In this document: in pieces, positions 47,680 to 57,561 of the stretch
Numbering within the stretch: position 1 is the stretch's first letter
Layout of the letters: every line of letters begins with the position of its first letter
Assembly (NCBI GenBank): GCA_030386875.1
Contig: CM059572.1
Span: 38,375,732 to 38,439,731 of the forward strand
Length of the DNA: 64,000 nt
Source: Morinoia aosen
Lineage: Eukaryota; Arthropoda; Malacostraca; Amphipoda; Talitridae
Reading direction: 5' to 3'
The notes under the pieces: generated by a model
Databases searched by the model: none
What the model was told of the DNA's origin: nothing
The model's input: the letters and a program-made list of their open reading frames with translations, nothing else
Position numbers and translations under genes: made by a program

Positions 47680-50542
47680 AAAAGACAGGAATGAGATCTT
47701 GGAAATTACCATAAACTTGATTTGCTGGAGCGGCGTGGGCAGGCGCGGGTACGTCACCGCCCCACCATTGGTCAACAAATTATGGCATCATACTTGGCAC
47801 TTTTAAAATACTAAATCAGCCCGCAGAACTTTTGTCGTTTGAATGACAGATGGACACGTGGCTTATAAAGCATACGACACAACCCGTTCTCTTAAAATTA
47901 TGGCTTCCAATTTGACGTTTGTATAACTATTCCGACACTTCAAACGCAAAAATGCATAACTTCATACTTCAAATGCAGAGACGGTCTTTTTCTGCAGCTT
48001 CAAAATCTTTCTGAACAGAAGATATTTAAGAAAACCCATTGGTGCAGTCCAACCTCAACCTTTGGAGCAAAGGACACTAAACTATTAATAAAAAAAGCCA
48101 CAAGCAAAGCAAATTAAAGCCAAGACCCATGTTCATCGCTTTTGGAACCTAAGAGATAAAAACAAAAACAACTTTACATATCAGGCTATCTCTGTGGTGA
48201 GGTTTATAGAAAAACATCATCGGGATGTTAAAGTCATCTGAAAATAAAAAGGAGTTTAGAATTTCTCTCCATGCAAGCAACCTCTGAATCACGCACTAGC
48301 ACTGTCTTACTTATTTTAAAACTGACAACAAAGTAAAATCCAATGAAGCTTACCCGCGCCGCTGAGCCGCCACCTCGCTCCTCGCAGGTGCCGCAGCGCT
48401 CGACGTGTAGCGTTCCCTGCCCGCGCACCTCCAAAATTCCGCCCTGATTCCGCTGCAGCGCCGTAAAATATCGGCTTTTGGAACGGAGTGCCATATTGTC
48501 GTGCCGGTGAAAACATTTTCACTGCACACGAGCACTAAAAATGCATTTCGAAAGGAAAAAATAGCGAAGCAGAGTTGGAGATCACGGACAGTGCTATTTT
48601 GTAGGTTGTGTCTGTTCTTTTTCACGTGATCCCAGTGAATATAACCGTTGGTGGAACTCCCCATGCCTTCTTAAATTACATACATTTTAATAAGATATAC
48701 AAGCACACCCGTGATTCTAGAACTGAAAGAAGATAGTGAATTTTGTTTTTTAAATATGCAACAACCTTGGGATGGAATAATTTCACCCATAAAAAATTTA
48801 AAAATGGTACATGAATTTTTTGTCAGTATTCGGTGTTACAACTTTTACCCGAAAAGACAATACCATCTCGTGAGAGAAAAGAAAGCTGAAGCCTGCGCCA
48901 CCACCCTGAGGCGATGGCCTCGACACAACCGAGAGCATCATCTGCCCAGATGGTGACGCAAGGTTCATCACGGCGCTCGCCTGCTCCCATCCACCGGTCC
49001 ATGCGACGGGCATGCGACGCTTAGCCCCTCATTCTATCACACTCGCAAATTGTCCCGCGAGACGACGGTGTTCACTAAATTGTCTCGCTGCTGACAGGTT
49101 TTGCAGCACCTCACGTCTCTGGGGCACTCAACGCTCATCTCTCAAGCTTAGAGTCAAATTTGACCTCGTTCGGATCAGATCGACAAGTTTTTTATCAAAG
49201 TGCCCATGAAGGAAAAAACAGATTTGATTTTCATCTCTCTTTGTAGCATAATTAAGAACATGGATATCCTGTACACCCTTGTCTTTATTTTTCTTTGCCA
49301 CTGCTCGCAAACGATCTACATAGTACGATTATTCTTGTTGAAATTTTAGGAAAGTTTTACTAAAAGCTATTTTTGCACTGGCGCGTAAAAAGCAGGACTT
49401 TCAATGTCGAGGAACGAGAAGTCAAGAAAAAAATTTTCTTCTCACCGCACAAGACACCTTTATTTCGCGTATTTTTGAAGCTTGCTTTGAGGAACCTAAA
49501 CCAAAGAATTTTTCTCCGCAGGCGATGTAAAAAATTTGATGTAAATTTCGTGTAAGAGCTCCGGTCAGGTCGGCAGAAATTTGTTAGCGAGCCAGCGTGC
49601 TTCATGATGGAGGAGGCGCAGCGCTTCTTCGTCTCCCAATATCGGAGGAGCCTCAGGTTGGGGCGTAGATCAGGCCGGTGCTGGCACATGACAGCTCATT
49701 TGGTTAGGGTCAAATTACTGGAGCTCTCGTGCGACATGGCAGCAGCTCCAGCCCTCTTGTTTCAGGGTGAATGAGTGCACGAGGCGGCTGTACGGCGTCC
49801 GATGTGCGATGTCTGTGTTGCACGGATGCAGTGAGGCAGGGCGCAGAGATGAATATTATCTTGAAATACATACCGTTTGGTCTGCGCAGCACTTAAATTA
49901 GAACTGACATCCCGGATGTAATAACAAGATGACGGCAGTGAAGGCATATATTGCCCTTTGAAATTCTGACGTAAAAGTCAGAACTGTTCAACTTATAAAT
50001 CCATAGTACTTGTAGCTATGGAATGTACAGACAACTATCAACACTCGCTAGTCACATTATTATTCAGCTTAAGGGCACAAAAACATTTTTTACAGTCTCG
50101 GAAACATCTCTTGGATTAGTAAGGGGAAAATACGTGACTGTCGAAATACAAGTTCCAGTAACACAAAACGTATGAGATGTCATACCTTCTCATGGAAAAG
50201 TTTAATAATGATGAAGCAATACTGTGAATGAGAATGGCATCTAGTGAAGCTCGCCGACATTGAGGTAAAAAGTTGTCTAATCACTTTATTAAAACGATGT
50301 ATAGATATAAGATAGAGGCAAAAACTATTGCATTCTTATCTTCTCATAATATTTGCGAGACTTTCTAACATATGTACTCAGATACTCAATTTATGCAACT
50401 TTTGAATTGGACAAGTTGCCGTTTCTGATAGGAATTCTAGTAAGAGCACTGAGTAATTGAGGTAATGCTCAGATCCATAGCACACTGACCCTACCAACAG
50501 TTCAGGCTCACTTTCCGTTCCGAATGTGCTTGCTGAAAAATT

Positions 50543-50557
50543 GGGGGGGAGGGGGGG
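50543..50557. repeat. G-run, G7-A-G7
   Basis: Two runs of seven G separated by one A. A potential G-quadruplex-forming tract on the plus strand if slippage allows four G-triplets. Confidence 0.7.
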
Positions 50558-51933
50558 AAGCCGCAGCTCACGAATGAAATGTGAGGAGCGTTTCTCATCA
50601 TCGTCACTCTGTTACATTGGATAAATTTCACTGTACTCATCTGTCCCATACCCGTCACACTCGAGCAACATGCTCTCACTGAAAATATTCGTCTTCAAAG
50701 AATCCTCCGCCGCCGCTCGCGCGCCGCTGCTACGTATGCAAATAGCTATCATGAGGCCATGCATGTTGGATCACGGGAATTTTGGAATATTCTTTGAACC
50801 AAAGTATTTGTCTAAGGGCTAGGCCTTTTTAAATAATACGAATACAGAGTGATAGAGCATCATTTCTAAACTTTTCCCGTCTATTCCGATCGTGCAGTTT
50901 ACATCAAAGTTGAAAACGTTGTTGATCTGACAAGGCTTATAAAAATTATGCAGAATTTCAGGAATCATATGAGTTGAGTATTCAACTCGCCTTGAACGTA
51001 ATACAAATGATCAGTATTATTTCAGTTTCAAACTTCCTCCTCATTTTCACTGCAAGTTTTCCCACGAGCGTAAATAAATCTTTTTTGCGCAGTCGACTGG
51101 CAAATTACGCAATGAAATAAAAATAAATCGTAGCCTAAACGTCGTAGTTACAATGTTTCCGGCTAGACCAACAAGAGAAGAGCTTTACTTCATTCCTTGT
51201 GAGTTATGAGGCGAATTATGAATGAAACAATGCAGAACTGATTCGGGGAAAACAGAGAAGAAGAATTACGAGGAGTAAAATCATAGGAAACACTGGCACC
51301 AGAAATTGCTGCTACATCTGCAACAGACACATTTCACTCTCAATGAACCACAGTGAATTCGCGTAATCTTTCGTACTGAATTCCATGCAATTGCAATTGC
51401 ACGTAGTGCTGCATATGGGACAAAATTTTCCTCGAGTTAAATTGAAAGAAAATTTATTCCTCCTACTGCCTGAATACGGGTTTGCAGTAAATTTACTGCA
51501 TGCCCAGAGCTAAGGCTGATTGGCATGAAACTTTATTACAGCATATGCAGGTTTGGGAATGTCTCGTTAATGTTGAACTTAGTGAAGGACTTGGCTTATT
51601 TCTCACCACACTCAGGTCGTGGGAGTACAGTAGATAAAGAAAATAAAATTCAAAGCACCGACTCACAGCATCCCGCTTCTATTCTTCCTTGAGTTCACGA
51701 AAACAGCGCTGCGAGAACATACGACACGTCACCGGCCCGCGGGCGAGCAACTTCAAGGCTACATTACCTGTGTCGAGATTAACAACAGTTCAAGTTGTAC
51801 CAAGATATGAACTTTAGGAGATTTGTTGTTAGGTGATTTTTACAGCAAAATGGATAGAACTGTACTCTTATAAGTCTTCGTTTGTACTAAAATAAGTAAT
51901 GAAATTTACTTTCTAGCTTCTCAACTCTACGAA

Positions 51934-52021
51934 ATAGTCCGAGTTCTTCGTATGATAAAATAGATATGTAGATTGTAGAGTGATTTCCTTATCATTTTAA
52001 CGCGCTAAGAACTCGGACTAT
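51934..52021. repeat. 15-bp perfect inverted repeat, 58-bp loop
   Basis: ATAGTCCGAGTTCTT at 51934-51948 is the exact reverse complement of AAGAACTCGGACTAT at 52007-52021. The 88 bp unit could be a tiny MITE or a hairpin. No clear target duplication flanks it and no second copy was seen in the window. Confidence 0.75.
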
Positions 52022-52548
52022 ACGTGCTAAAAATGATACAGCGTATTTTAATTAATGACTACTTAAATATTCAGAAAAGAAACGTGCATTCATAATCTCT
52101 ATATCAACGGCTACGCACAGAAGAGAAGAACCTGTAGAGGCGTTTCTGTTTAATGGATTGCCCATAGACACTCAAAAATCGTGCAGTTAGAGCAAAAAAT
52201 TCATAAGTTATTCAGTGCCGATGTGGCACAGCTCAATTGAGTTACCTTCCTATACTATGGAAAGTATTTTTTAAGACCCCACAAAATTATCAACTTTTAT
52301 TTAGTAAAAATCTTTCTAAGCATCGTAGACTAATGCTATTTTCAATTCATTCTCGGATAAAATAATCGTTCAGCTGAGAAGGACGTATCTCTAGACTGCA
52401 TTTATAATTTAAGTCGTGTCTGCGCCAGAAACAACTCCTTTCTTGAAATGACTTTGAGAAATTTACAGATATTAAATGATTGAGCTCAAAAATTAAAATT
52501 GCGCTCAATTTTTCCGTGGCACATCAAAGCTGAATTACACATCTATTA

Positions 52549-52921
52549 GATTAGATTAGATTAGATTAGATTAGATTATTATTTAGTTCAAGCCTTCTTA
52601 TCCGCAACAAAGGCGATCCAAAGAGAAGAAGAAGGAAGGCACCATTTAGTATGGAGTTAAGGGAACATGGAATCTATGCAGAAAGGGCATAGAAACAGTA
52701 AGATAAGAAAGAAGATTATGAAACAAGATCAAAGTTGGAAAAGAAAGTATTAGGTGCTGAAAAACAGGACAGCAGTGAACCGAAAAAGTGTGGCCCTTAA
52801 CACAACAAAAACATTTCATTTCAACAAAAAGAAGGCCTACCTAATCCCAACTCGGGCCCTCACGTTTTCCCCTTGGGAGTGCCAATTCAAATAGATACAA
52901 TAGCTGTATCCCCCTGAGGGG
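52549..52921 (-). mobile_element. Dispersed retroposon family A, copy 8 (best-bounded copy)
   Basis: The sense strand is minus, 373 bp. The 3' tail on plus is a clean AGATT pentamer run (about 52549-52578), i.e. TCTAA repeats in sense. The body matches the other copies closely (GGTGCTGAAAAACAGGACAG then CAGTGAACCG). The head ends at CCCCTGAGGGG (to 52921). The flanks TACACATCTATTA (52536-52548) and TACATATCTACTA (52922-52934) match at 11 of 13 positions, reading as a target-site duplication. This fixes the element ends and supports target-primed reverse transcription. Confidence 0.92.
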
Positions 52922-53119
52922 TACATATCTACTAACTATATATATAGGTGATTTTGTCATTCCTCAGTATAATACAAAGTTCTTCAACAAATGTAAGCAC
53001 GCTTTGAGCTGTCGTAGAAAGTTTATTTTCTATCGAGTAAGATTAGATTATTTATCACAGAAGTAACTACAAAGTCCAATTTGAGATATGAATATGCTTT
53101 ATAGTCAAGTGAAATGTTG

Positions 53120-53195
53120 CAAAGGTTAGATTAAGCGATAACATTAGCGGCCTTCAGTATCGGCACATTTCTGGGTACGAGTCCCAACTGATCCC
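53120..53195 (+). other. Possible tRNA-like pseudogene or SINE head
   Basis: TAGATTAAGCG (53127-53137) fits the pol III A box at all but one position. GGTACGAGTCC (53174-53184) fits the B box at all but one, and their 47 bp spacing is tRNA-like. The T arm GGGTACGAGTCCC pairs. The acceptor stem does not, so it is not a working tRNA. Confidence 0.3.
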
Positions 53196-54019
53196 GTTCT
53201 TCATATCAGCGTCCAATGGGATTTCCGGCCGCTGTAAAAAAGTGCATATAAATATTTATATTCAAATCTCAATGCATATAAATACATGTAGCCTAGTCTC
53301 GTCACTTTAGACTGGCATAGAAAACATACTTTCTCGTCTACTTCGGGAGAAATTGAATTGAATGCTTTATCAACAAATGGTAGAATCAACAATCGAGGAG
53401 CAGAAATTGGAAGACGTACGGTTTGTGTACGTAAGTTTCTAGATATTGCAAGGTTATCAGTTACGCTAATTAAAATATATCATTTTAGAAATGAAACGCG
53501 GTCACTGAAATTTCTCAGAGTGATTTTTTAGATTGGCGCTGAGATCACCAACAGGTATCAACGAGGGCCTAGGATTCACCATCATGTGCGCAAGCGTTTA
53601 GCAGCTGCCATCTACAGGGTCGTGCACAGCAGGGTGGTCAGATTACCTGAAACTCGGGTATTGCTCTAGCAAGCATCTCACTGATAACTGCATTTGGAAA
53701 TCAGTTTAATTGTGCTTAAGTACTATTCTTACAATTAATAATATGAATATTTACGAAAAATACTAGGAACATCAATCTTGCGAAAAACTATTCACATTCC
53801 ATCGTGCCATCCTCGCTTCCTATGAATTATTACAGAAAAGAAAGATGTTTTTTCATAGAATTTTTGAAAGTGAGATGGATGAGTTCTAATGAGTTAAATT
53901 ACAAGCTATAACCCTCGCTCCAATTGTGACAGCATCTGAGACCTAGCACTCCACGCAACCCACAGAAAAGCCCAACACATTTCACAAGGTACGTTATCAC
54001 CTCTCTTCGTCTGGCTGTA

Positions 54020-54180
54020 GCTGCAGCTGCAGCCTTCAAAAGTTATGCTCCCGCTAATGGTATTCAAAACGGACTGCGTTTTAATCTCACCACACTTTAG
54101 TGCTGCAACTGCAATCTTCAGAAGTTATTATCCAGCCAATAATTCCGGATTTCAGAGCCTGCGCTGCAGGTGCTCTATAG
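54020..54180. repeat. Decayed 82-bp tandem duplication
   Basis: GCTGCAGCTGCAGCCTTCA at 54020 recurs as GCTGCAACTGCAATCTTCA at 54102. Similarity continues loosely through AAGTTAT and CTGCG. Old local duplication. Confidence 0.6.
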
Positions 54181-54659
54181 CAGGCGGCTCGACTTGGAAC
54201 AGCTCGTTACATAGTTGGCAAAGTTGTCGGCTCAAGGAGAGATCTGGCATAAGTAATTGACGAGACAAGGATACAGCTCGTATTCGAGGCGTGAATCCTC
54301 ACCACTTCAAGTTATAAGTAGTAATTCCACCCGCACGCACATGTCGAAGGCGTCGAAGGAAACGAATGCACTACGGTACGAGAAACTGAAAATACACCAT
54401 AACGATGATGCGAGCGGAATATTAAACGCCGGGATAAAGTTGCATCGAGACTGATAGAGTGCTCACTGAGTGAATATATGCCAAGAAATGCCACGTCTTC
54501 CCCTCTAGCGAGCTGAACTTCCGTTGGATTAGAATTGCAAATGCACGCTTCGGATGCACATCAAAAACATCGCAACGATGCCATTCTGAGTGAGGTGGCA
54601 AAGAGAATTTCGCATCAGAGCACGAGACAAGGCAAAACTTGGATTAGGTTGCAACGCAC

Positions 54660-56430
54660 AGGTCGCGTGTGCAGGTGCACATGTGGCATGTGTAGGCACG
54701 CATGTGGCATGTGCAGACACGCATGTAGCATGTGCAGACACACATGTGGCATGTGTAGGCACGCATGTAGCATGTGCAGACACGCATGTAGCATGTACAG
54801 GCACACATGTGGCACGTGTAGGCACGCATGTGGCATGTACAGACACGCATGTAGCATGTACAGGCACACATGTGGCATGTGTAGGCACACATGTGGCATG
54901 TGTAGGCACGCATGTGGTATGTGTAGGCACGCATGTGGCCTGTGCAGGCACGCATGTAGCATGTACAGGCACACATGTGGCATGTGTAGGCACGAATGTG
55001 GCATGTGTAGGCACGCATGTAGCATGTACAGGCACACATGTGGCATGTGTAGGCACGCATGTAGCATGTACAGACACGCATGTAGCATGTGTAGGCACGC
55101 ATGTGGCATGTGTAGGCACGCATGTAGCATGTGCAGACACGCATGTAGCATGTGCAGACACGCATGTAGCATGTACAGGCACACATGTGGCATGTGTAGG
55201 CACGCATGTAGCATGTGCAGACACGCATGTAGCATGTACAGGCACACATGTGGCATGTGTTGGCACGCATGTGGCATGTACAGACACGCATGTAGCATGT
55301 ACAGGCACACATGTGGCATGTGTAGGCACGCATGTGGCATGTGTAGGCACGCATGTGGCATGTGTAGGCACACATGTGGCATGTGCAGACAAGCATGTAG
55401 CATGTACAGGCACACATGTGGTATGTGTAGGCACGCATGTGGCATGTGTAGGCGCGCATGTGGCATGTACAGGCACACATGTGGCATGTGTAGGCACGCA
55501 TGTGGCATGTGTAGGCACGCATGTAGCATGTGCAGGCAGGCATGTAGCATGTGCAGGTACACATGTAGCATGTACAGGCACACATGTAGCATGTGCAGCC
55601 ACACATGTAGCATGTGCAGGCACACATGTAGCATGTGCAGGCACACATGTAGCATGTGCAGGCACGCATGTAGCATGTGCAGGTACACATGTAGCATGAA
55701 CAGGCACGCATGTACCATGTGCAGGCACACATGTCGCATGTGCAGGCACGCATGTAGCATGTGCAGGCACACATGTAGCATGTGCAGGCCCGCATGTAGC
55801 ATGTGCAGGCACGCATGTAGCATGTTCAGGTACACGTGTAGCATGTACAGGCACACATGTAGCATGTGCAGGCACACATGTAGCATGTGCAGGCACGCAT
55901 GTAGCATGTGCAGGTACACATGTAGCATGTGCAGGCACGCATGTAGCATGTGCAGGTACGCATGTAGCATGTGCAGGCACGCATGTAGCATGTGCAGGCA
56001 CACATGTCGCATGTGCAGGCACGAATGCAGCATGTGCAGGCACACATGTAGCATGTGCAGGCACGCATGTAGCATGTGCAGGCACACATGTAGCATGTGC
56101 AGGCACACATGTCGCATGTGCAGGCACGCATGTAGCATGTGCAGGCACACATGTAGCATGTGCAGGCACGCATGTAGCATGCGCAGGAACACATGTAGCA
56201 TGTGCAGGCACGCATGTAGCATGTGCAGGCACACATCTCGCATGTGCAGGCACGCATGTTGCATGTGCAGGCACACATGTAGCATGTGCAGGCACGCATG
56301 TAGCATGCGCAGGTACACATGTAGCATGTGCAGGTACACATGTAGCATGTGCAGGCACGCATGTAGCATGTGCAGGCACACATGTAGCATGTGCAGGCAC
56401 ACATGTAGCATGTGCAGGCACGCATGGCGC
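54660..56430. repeat. Minisatellite, 21-bp unit, about 84 copies
   Basis: Tandem array of ACATGTAGCATGTGCAGGCAC-like units. In the first ~880 bp GGCATGTGTAGGCAC and AGCATGTACAGGCAC variants are intermixed. From about 55540 the array is dominated by AGCATGTGCAGGCAC with alternating ACATGT and GCATGT, so two homogenised domains exist. Each unit looks like two related 10-11 bp halves sharing CATGT. Since 21 is a multiple of three and stops are rare, several frames on both strands stay open (up to 706 codons plus and 658 codons minus), giving heptads such as CRHACSM or CVPAHAT. These are not genes. Confidence 0.97.
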
Positions 56431-56600
56431 ATACACAGACACACATGGCGCACACACAGGCACCCAAGGCACACACACAGGCACACATGTTACACACACA
56501 GACACTTATGTCGCACACACACACACACACAGACACACACATGTCACACATACACAGACACACACATGTCACAAACACACAGTCCCACACGTTGCACCCA
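56431..56600. repeat. CA-rich simple sequence flanking the minisatellite
   Basis: CACA-rich sequence with interspersed GG, CATG and GTCACA, including an uninterrupted CA run at about 56516-56530. The unit sequence grades into this, suggesting the minisatellite arose from or alongside a CA microsatellite. Confidence 0.85.
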
Positions 56601-57271
56601 CACCTCTACAGAGGACGGCCGCTCCGTGCCGGAGAGAACACACGCCGCGCTTTGATCGCTCAGGTGCGCTTCAGTTCAGTTAGCATTTGAGGCGCTTCGC
56701 AGGGCAACATACACAAGCAGAAGGGTGCCTTGCGGAAATATGACTAATGCTTTAATCCGTAGTTTGTCCATTTCAAGCGCAGTTATTCTGTGCTGAAAAT
56801 ACTCACTAGTACGATGCCAAACGGAGTTGGACGTTTAGGCTGCGCACTCGAAAAATGTAATTCGGGGTGACGATCGATAAATAGACGAGAGTGGACAACA
56901 ACGATAGAAAAACAGATCAATTGAAGAGACAAAGCTGTCTTCGTCAGGTCACTCGTCCCATATATTTTCACAAAGGAGACACGCTCATCTTCAAAAGAAA
57001 ACATGGAGTAGCTGCATCAGGTGCTTTGTCCTTCGTTGTACACAAATCAGACGTGAGCAAGAGTATAATGGTAACAATAAGAGAGTAAGATGTCTGTTAT
57101 ATCAAATGTAATTAGCTTATAAATTATACTCGGAGCGAAATATCTCAACAACATAAAATGAGGTACCTTGAACCCCAAATAAGAACCAAGCTTCACTTTA
57201 GAGCACCACGCGTTCCAGAGTATGCCAATCAATTTTGTGAACTTTATGAGAAAGATTAATTTCATCAATAT
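56601..57271. other. No recognisable gene
   Basis: Nothing identified beyond short chance frames. Confidence 0.5.
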
Positions 57272-57561
57272 AACAAACAAAACATCGGCATCTTTGGGAT
57301 GCTTTATTTCCAATCAAGCCTGATACATATGATCTTAAGCATTGGTTTTTCAAATGTCTTATAACTAACCCTATATATAGGACACCATGTCGGTTCCCCC
57401 GTAAAGCCGGTACCCATTTCCGACACCTGGGTTGAGTGGGGTATTGTGCTTGAGCTTTCCCTTATATCCAACGGGGAAAATCTCCGCACCAGCGCCGGGA
57501 TACGAACCCTCGTCTCCAACATACAAGGCTAATCCCTTAACCACTGTGCCACGGAGAGCAC
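57272..57561 (-). mobile_element. tRNA-derived SINE, family B, copy 2
   Basis: Minus-strand copy, the best-preserved head. GTGCTCTCCG opens it, the A box TGGCACAGTGG fits the consensus exactly, and the B box GGTTCGTATCC differs at one position. The body contains ATACCCCACTCAACCCAGGT, GGGTACCGGCTTTACGGGGG and TTATAAGACATTTGAAAAAC. The 3' end ATTGGAAATAAAGCATCCC is followed by a TTTG-rich tail at 57272-57285. The frames at 57304-57610 are by-products. Confidence 0.9.

Larger units (their letters stand above)
45639..52535. other. No recognisable gene; several GC-rich patches and small duplications
   Basis: About 6.9 kb. GC-rich islands at about 45690-45950, 46510-46760, 48340-48490 and 49010-49150. 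In the third, the minus-strand frame runs into GTAAGC, a fair splice-donor sequence, but no acceptor or known domain supports an exon. Small duplications and an inverted repeat are listed separately. Confidence 0.45.
52935..54659. other. No recognisable gene
   Basis: Contains a possible tRNA-like sequence at 53120-53195 and an 82-bp decayed duplication at 54020-54180. Otherwise AT-rich with chance-length frames. Confidence 0.5.

Noticed and set aside
51846-51870. AAAATGGATAGAACTGTA resembling a mariner right end
   Set aside because: Only a short core matches and no left end or coding sequence accompanies it.
52546-52578. Telomere-like repeat
   Set aside because: The pentamer is AGATT (TCTAA on the other strand), not the insect TTAGG repeat, and it sits at the end of a retroposon copy as its tail.
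54660-56430. CRISPR-like array
   Set aside because: Units are directly adjacent with no unique spacers. The context is eukaryotic.
54529-56690. Very long open frames (706, 658, 623, 390, 369 and 254 codons) on both strands
   Set aside because: All are produced by a 21 bp tandem unit that lacks stop codons. They overlap in several frames at once and have no codon-level signature of selection.
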